A DNA stretch of 64,000 bases from Brachynemurus nebulosus (lineage: Eukaryota > Arthropoda > Insecta > Neuroptera > Myrmeleontidae): positions 15,578,305-15,642,304 of the forward strand of contig JAPWDM010000006.1 of NCBI GenBank assembly GCA_035578155.1, read 5' to 3'. Positions 58,329-64,000 of this stretch are shown piece by piece. The position numbers were made by a program, and so were the translations under genes. Under the pieces are notes generated by a model that was not told the origin of the DNA, did not search any database, and saw only the letters and a list, made by a program, of their open reading frames with translations. The stretch's first letter is position 1. Each line of letters starts with the position of its first letter.

Positions 58329-59514
58329 TATTTTATATATGCACAGTATATAACTGGACAACTTCTCAATATTTTGTTTTCAAATTTTAACCGACGATTC
58401 TTGGAACATAAAGGAACAAAAATATGGCGAGGGAAAAATTTCGAATTTTTTTCTGCGCCCTCTAAATAACCTTTTAAGTATTTGATAACACCACAAAATA
58501 GTATAAGTATTATTACATCTAATACCAGAATATACCTGCGTCCAAAATTTCATACTCTGATGGGCTTCTTCTTCTGTTTAATACATTTCGATCGCTTATT
58601 ATTATAAATATCCTTGAAGTAAATCTGTTAAATGCATACCAGTGTTATTGTATTTTGACTCTATTAATGTTCAACTTTAATAATTGATGTGGTTTAAATA
58701 ATTTATAGATTATATTTGCATAATAAATATGGATGGATGTATATAACAAAATTACCAATTATATAATATAATAAATAAATTGTATATAGCAATAGGTATA
58801 CCTATATGTAATTTTGATAGATAACTGTCATGTTTTTGGGTATTGTTTGGTGGAACTGTTTTGGTGTATAATTGCGTGAACCCACTCAACAACTGCATAC
58901 GGTCGGTATTATCGAAAATTAATTGGATTTTAATGTTGTCAAACATTTCTGATGTATTTTTTTTATTTGCGAAACTAAGTATTTTGTTAAAAGTACACTG
59001 ATGTTGTGTTTAAATTAACATTGCGTAAGTTCAAGCATATTATACCTCACATTTCTGAAGTGACAGTGTTGTACCGGCACAAGATTGCCGTGAAAATGCA
59101 AATTTTATAATTTTGAAAATCCATACAGCTTGCCGTGTAAATATAAGAATAAAAGAGTTTCCCTAGCAACTAAAATAATAAAATAGAAGTCAGTCTAATT
59201 CTGGCATTTGAAGCAGATATTTGTATTTTCATTTCGAAGAGATAATTGGAGTCATTTGCGCTACAGTGTCACTGACTTACGGGTGAATATTGAAAGGATA
59301 TACGTGTACCGTAAATTTAATCGTAATTTTAATAAAAAATAAATTTATCGCTGAGTTTTGCGTTACAGAATCACAATCTTACAAATTTATGTTACAACAT
59401 TTATTTAAAAATATCTAATTTGTTTGAATTGTATCCAAATTTTGTTAGTATACTGAAAACTATATTAAGTTTACTGATGAAGCTATTACCATTGTATCCA
59501 AAAAAAAACCCAAG
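58329..59514. other. AT-rich interval, no feature seen
   Basis: The minus frame 58752-58946 shows no motif. No repeats recognised. Confidence 0.45.
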
Positions 59515-60134
59515 TAGTAAGTTGACAGCAGTTCTGTACCAAAAGTAGTAAGGTCACAAAAGTTCTGTACCAAAAGTAGTTAGGTTACAGTGGTTTTATA
59601 CCAAAAGCAGTAAAACTACAGTGGTTCTGTACCAAAAGTAGTAAGATGACAGCAGTTCTGTATCAAAAGTAATAAGGTCACAGCAATTCTGTTCGAAAAG
59701 TAGTTAGGTTACAGTAGTTCTGTATCAAAAGTAGTAAAATCACAGCAGTTCTCTACCAAAAGTAGTAAGGTCACAGAAATTCTGTACCAAAGGTAGTAAG
59801 GTTACAGCATTTCTGTACCAAAAGTAGTAAGGTCACAGAAGTTCTGTACCAAAAGTAGTAAGGCTACAGTGGTTCTGTACCAAAAGTAGTAAGATCACAG
59901 CAGTTCTGTACCAAAAGTAGTAAGATCACAGCAGTTCTGTACCAAAAGTAGTAAGGTTACAGTAGTTCTGTACCAAAAGTAGTAAGGGTAGAGCGATTCT
60001 GTACCAAAAGTAGTAAGGTTACGCTTGTTCTGTACCAAGGGTATTATGGTCACAGCAGCTGTGCACCAAAAGTAGTAAGATCACAGAAGTTCTGCAACAC
60101 AAGTAACAAGGTTACAGTGATTCTATTCCAAAAG
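59515..60134 (+). repeat. 31-bp minisatellite, 20 copies
   Basis: Unit TAGTAAGGTCACAGCAG+TTCTGTACCAAAAG, 31 bp, 20 full copies without length change, plus a decayed twenty-first. Variation is concentrated at bases 7-17. Units tend to be of a GTCACAG(C/A)A type or a GTTACAGTRG type, sometimes alternating. TTCTGTACCAAAAG is the most constant part. Copies 17-20 at the right edge are the most degraded. A 31-bp period cannot keep a reading frame. Confidence 0.95.
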
Positions 60135-61732
60135 TGGCAAAGTCGATTCTAATTTTGCTCGTTGGTTATTTGGTTCCAAAGTCATTCTTGACCCCAATCA
60201 CTGTGATTCTTTCGTGTATTTAACCATAACCAAGGCACCTTTACTTGATGCCGGTAATAACAGAGCAATATATTTTATTTGGCCAAATCACTTACGCATC
60301 AGGTTGGATAAGAAGATGGTGTTTTTCCTGTAACGGAACCTTCCATTGGAGATACGCCTAGAGAGAAAATACTACACAAAGCATGTCAGAGCCAACGGGA
60401 CAAATATCCGTCGACTTAGACGAATATGGATTAAAAATCACAAACTACATTCTTATCGGAATCTGCATACAATCCTGAGGTTAAGAAACAAAAAGTGCGT
60501 TGTTTGTGTACTTTTAGATTGAAATGAGATTGATGTGAACTATTTTTTTTTTTTTTTTTTTTTTTTGTTACAGGAACTCTCCACGATTTCGAAAAAAAAT
60601 TTCAATTTATACGGGAAAATTCCGAATCTTCGAAAAACTTTGCATAGCATTTTTATTGGAACCAGCTTCACATAGACATAGCACAAAGTAGCTTATATGA
60701 CGGTCCCAAACATAATATATATATTATTCCAAAATTTCGTTATCTGTAATCAAAGCTTTACAAACGAAAATATTACCAATTATTTTTAACAGGCACAGAA
60801 AAAATAAATTAATTATTTGTCGAATTGGACTCCAAAACAATATGAAACTAATTTTTCCACTCACTTTTACGTTTGCGATTTGTTCAATTCATAAAATCAA
60901 ATGAAACCAATAAACAATTTCCATGGAAAAATCATAATTTAATTAGAACATATTGGAATATTGGAACGGTTACCAAATCTATACGAATAGCTGTTGTAAT
61001 AGGGGATCCGTTGTGTTGCCCTAGGAACTTTAGATACACTCAGGGCCAGATTTAGCTGTGAAAATCCCCTCAAAGGTAACCAATTTCTCATATTTTTTGC
61101 AAAAAATCTGGTTGGCAAACCAATAAAAAAGTAATTTTTTATGATTGCACAATTTCAGTTGTGGAAGCCCTAGGGGACGCTCCCCAGGTACCTTTGATTT
61201 TTTTAAAAAATGATTATGATAGGCGACTCCATTCACCTAGCAGTCTTTAAGCATCTCATACCTCGATGTCACAGTCACAACCATTTTTACCACTTATACA
61301 AAGTATTACCCACCTTTCCCTTACACAAATAGGACCATGCCAGCATAAATGAATAAAGCATTGTTAATGACGAACGTTTTGAACGAATTTAAATATCGCT
61401 TTGTTTTTGTTTCTTTATTTTTTTGCACAATAAAAACAAAACACAAAAAACTGAAAACAGAGTACATTTTGTTTTCGACTAAATATTGTTAAAATAACGT
61501 TTGGTAGTAAAATACATTTATTCATCTACAGAGTACATATACAAGAACCTGTGTATACATGGCTCTACATAGCTCATGTTTTGGAGCATGTAGCTCAGAA
61601 TATGGACAGACAATGCTGATGACAGATATTTGTTGTTAATTGCTCTGTTCTACATAGTGTTCTTACACTAAAAAAAAATGCACTTTAAAAATACACAGTA
61701 GGGTGCAGCACTGGTTTAATCGTATAATAGCG
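60135..61732. other. AT-rich interval with a T tract and a lone hAT-like end
   Basis: A ~26-base T tract begins at 60541. CAGGGCCAGATTTAGCTGTG at 61041 is a hAT-like terminus with no partner found. Two opposed frames (60873-61055, 61030-61236) cross it and show no motif. Confidence 0.45.

Positions 61733-61811
<79 letters not shown>
61733..61811. repeat. (TA)n microsatellite, ~79 bp
   Basis: Alternating TA without interruption. Confidence 0.95.
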
Positions 61812-61813
<2 letters not shown>

Positions 61814-61915
61814 GTATTTATTGTACTAAAAATTTAACGAAATTGTTTTCGTATAAGTTACAAAGTAACGAAATGTAATATACATATTCAAGTGCCTATA
61901 GTAGCTTACAGTTAA

Positions 61916-62644
61916 GGGGGTATTCTAGTCTAGAGGCTCGATTGTGAGGTGATTTTACGGGCGTAATAAAAAAAAAAGTAAACATTTTTTGTATCCATTT
62001 TTTTAACAGTTTTTTTATTGATATTTGAAAAGTATAAAAATGTATTTATAAAAATTTTAAAAAAATTAAAATTGAAATCGGTACAGGCCGGTAAATTGGG
62101 GACTCAAAGAAAAAAGATGTCTCCTGGTTGACGTGATTCCAACCGGGTCCTGGTGATCTGAAACATAAAATTTTAGTTAATTCTTAATAAACAAGGATGT
62201 AGAATTAGTTGAACGTAGCCGATTTAAAAAAATAAATTTTTTCACAAAATGACGTCCATTTAAAAAAAATATCATTTTTGCGCCTCTTTTTTTCAACTTT
62301 GGAAATTTCTTAAAAATACCTACTAAGAAAAAAAAATTACAAAAATCCCTACGTCGGACCAATTTTAATAGTATTAAGAAGGTCTGTACCAAATTTCAAG
62401 TAAATCGGTGAATTAGAAATTGAGATATCATGTCAACCGTATCGAAAAACGTAGTTTTGAGTAATTTATATTAAAAATTTGAATTTAACACTGAAAAGAT
62501 ACACAGTGCACAGCGAAAAATAACGATAGCTCGGAAAATAATTCGAATTTCCGTAAATCCTTTTAGAGGCTTATTCTTAAAAGTCTGAACTTTGAAAATA
62601 TGAAAAAAAAAGATTTTTTCGAATTTCTAGACCAGAATACCCCC
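61916..62644. mobile_element. 729-bp TTAA-flanked TIR element
   Basis: Left TTAA|GGGGGTATTCTAGTCTAGA; reverse complement of the right end TTAA|GGGGGTATTCTGGTCTAGA: 18 of 19 terminal bases agree and both flanks are exact TTAA. The minus frame 62177-62392 has no transposase motif. TTAA targeting suggests a piggyBac-type partner (inference), although the termini are not the CCC start of classical piggyBac. Confidence 0.75.
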
Positions 62645-63697
62645 TTAAAACAAAAAAGCTGTGAGCAGAGTCGAATTTTCACCACATCTCCGATATTTCT
62701 AATTTCTAAATGTGACTGAAATTTATATTTTTGTTTCCTCTAGATTTACTTCGGGGGTCTGTAGTCTGGGAAACCCACCAAAAAAAATACGAGAAAACAT
62801 GAAACTTTAATGTAAAAGTGATAAAGGTGGGGAATTCAAAATTGAAATCCCTTAAAGGGACTCCTTCGGTGCCAGCACAATCAATATAGAAAATTGTAGC
62901 CCCGTAGGTTTTATTCTGAAAATTGTGGGCGTGTCAGACACGAGTGACAATGAGTTAGTTATTAATGTTTAAAGAGCTTAGGTCTTCTTTGTTCTTCTTT
63001 ACGCAACTTAAAAACAAAGTTATTCCTGTCAAAACAAATTTCAAAAATGCCTGTAGCGATACATGGTAATATAAAGTATTTATCGTACGAATTGTATGAA
63101 TAGTTGGCTTTTATATACTTCTGTACAATAGCATTTATATACAAATTTGGTTGCATAAACTAAATTAAGTCTCCAATTTCGACACAGTACCAAAATTAAA
63201 TCACAGTATTTTTTTATATTGTTCGTAAAGCGGGTGCAAGATTAGCGGAAGTGTTCGAAAGTTATCAAAATTTTTTATCAAAATACCTCCGTCTATATCA
63301 AAATGTATACGTATATGCATACGGAGTATACGGACATGTATTGCTTCACCCTAAATTCAGGCAATCGACAGTGCGTTGCCAATCGTCTCATTAACTACTG
63401 GAATTGTTCAATAAAATTATATGCATCATTGAAGAAAGTAGTAATACACTTACAATGAGACACTCTGTACAAATAATTAATTTCAAAGAATTATTACTAA
63501 AACGTTGCGGAAAAGCATTTCATTGAAATTCATAGACAAAAACATACGTTACCAATAATTGGTTTCATGAGAAATTCATATTCGTTTATAACAATATTCT
63601 TCCAAATTAATAGCCTAGCTATCGGTCGGGCTAAATACACTGCAAAAGTAAATATGTTTGAAACATCATTCAGTGGTAGAGCTATTAAACTTTCAAT
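62645..63697. other. AT-rich interval, no feature seen
   Basis: A 64-codon minus frame (62962-63156) shows no motif. Confidence 0.45.
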
Positions 63698-63829
63698 TAG
63701 GGGTGTCCGAATAATATTCGAATCGAACTGAATCGAATAGAGCTATTCGATTCGAAGTCATTCAAGTCGAATAGACATATTCGATTCGGTTCCAATTATT
63801 CGACATGTCGAATAAATCGCACACCCCTA
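63698..63829. mobile_element. 132-bp hAT-like MITE made of TTCGAAT words
   Basis: Left TAGGGGTGTCCGAATAATA; reverse complement of the right end TAGGGGTGTGCGATTTATT. Flanks CTTTCAAT (63690-63697) and CTTTCAAC (63830-63837) match in 7 of 8 bases. The interior consists almost wholly of ATTCGAATCGAA-type words in both orientations. Confidence 0.8.
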
Positions 63830-63837
63830 CTTTCAAC

Positions 63838-64000
63838 ATTTTACAAAAATTTTGAATAGATCTGTTTCTAAACACAGCCGCTAATTTCGTAGCTATCGCG
63901 CATTTGTTAATGATGCCGATGCGACATCTCAAATTCCAAACATTCCCGTCAAATTCGTTAACGCTCATCATCGAGAATCCATTCAAGATTATTAATCTCT
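63838..64000. other. Window end, no feature established
   Basis: A minus-strand frame (63986-63762) runs from unique DNA into the hAT-like MITE. Its first ~50 codons lie outside the element (RCRIGIINKCAIATKLAAVF) in somewhat less AT-rich sequence, but no motif is recognised and the window ends. Confidence 0.25.

Noticed and set aside
57967..58353. 128-codon open frame
   Set aside because: It crosses the 147-bp tandem modules of the Helitron-like element. The period is divisible by three, so the frame stays open in both modules without coding.
60280..60440. Cys-containing plus-strand reading near 60320-60360 as a zinc finger
   Set aside because: The open stretch is about 15 codons before a stop, with no second Cys/His pair in a recognisable spacing.

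Overview
The window looks like intergenic DNA from an arthropod nuclear genome, most likely an insect. It is strongly AT-rich. It has AT and CA microsatellites and dense small DNA transposons: TA-flanked inverted-terminal-repeat elements, TTAA-flanked elements, hAT-like elements with 8-bp target duplications, and one Helitron-like element. The only convincing protein-coding signal is a set of short exons with GT-AG introns. There are no operons, no rRNA and no complete autonomous transposase. The species cannot be named; a hemipteran-like genome is only an impression. All element calls come from reading termini, target duplications and repeated copies by eye.

Layout. 0-13 kb: a hAT-like terminus built of TCCGTA words, the first of four copies of a hairpin-bearing repeat (family F), a tRNA-Thr-like sequence, a 1-kb TIR element with an older repeat inside it, a (CA)n(TA)n microsatellite inside another copy of that repeat, a Helitron 5' remnant and several TIR elements. 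13-29 kb: repeat family G, a 370-bp imperfect palindrome, TTAA-type elements, family F copy 2, nested elements at 21.4-22.5 and 23.5-24.9 kb, and a 591-bp near-perfect hairpin at 25.5-26.1 kb. 29-38 kb: a hAT-like element with CCGAAA words, a TIR element, a hairpin MITE, a short outlying copy of the 31-bp minisatellite, a tandem duplication, and a degenerate multicopy arthropod ORF.

38-42.5 kb is the most gene-like part. On the minus strand two exons (39674-39813, 40019-40134) and a third coding stretch (41110-41237) join in phase through GT-AG introns into the C-terminal part of an unrecognised protein. A fourth exon candidate lies upstream, and a CpG-dense block at 42.1-42.5 kb could be its first exon or promoter. 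A 700-bp fold-back element sits in one intron. 42.5-64 kb: a TIR element split by a hAT with a perfect 8-bp duplication and a transposase C-terminal remnant, more MITEs, family G copy 2, an element full of GTCG words, a 94-codon open frame followed by AATAAA, a 198-bp AT microsatellite, a Helitron-like element with 147-bp tandem modules, a 20-copy 31-bp minisatellite, and a 132-bp hAT made of TTCGAAT words.

No multi-gene system is visible. The main interest is the unrecognised spliced gene, the hAT-like elements that share termini but differ in subterminal 'word', and the many long hairpins.
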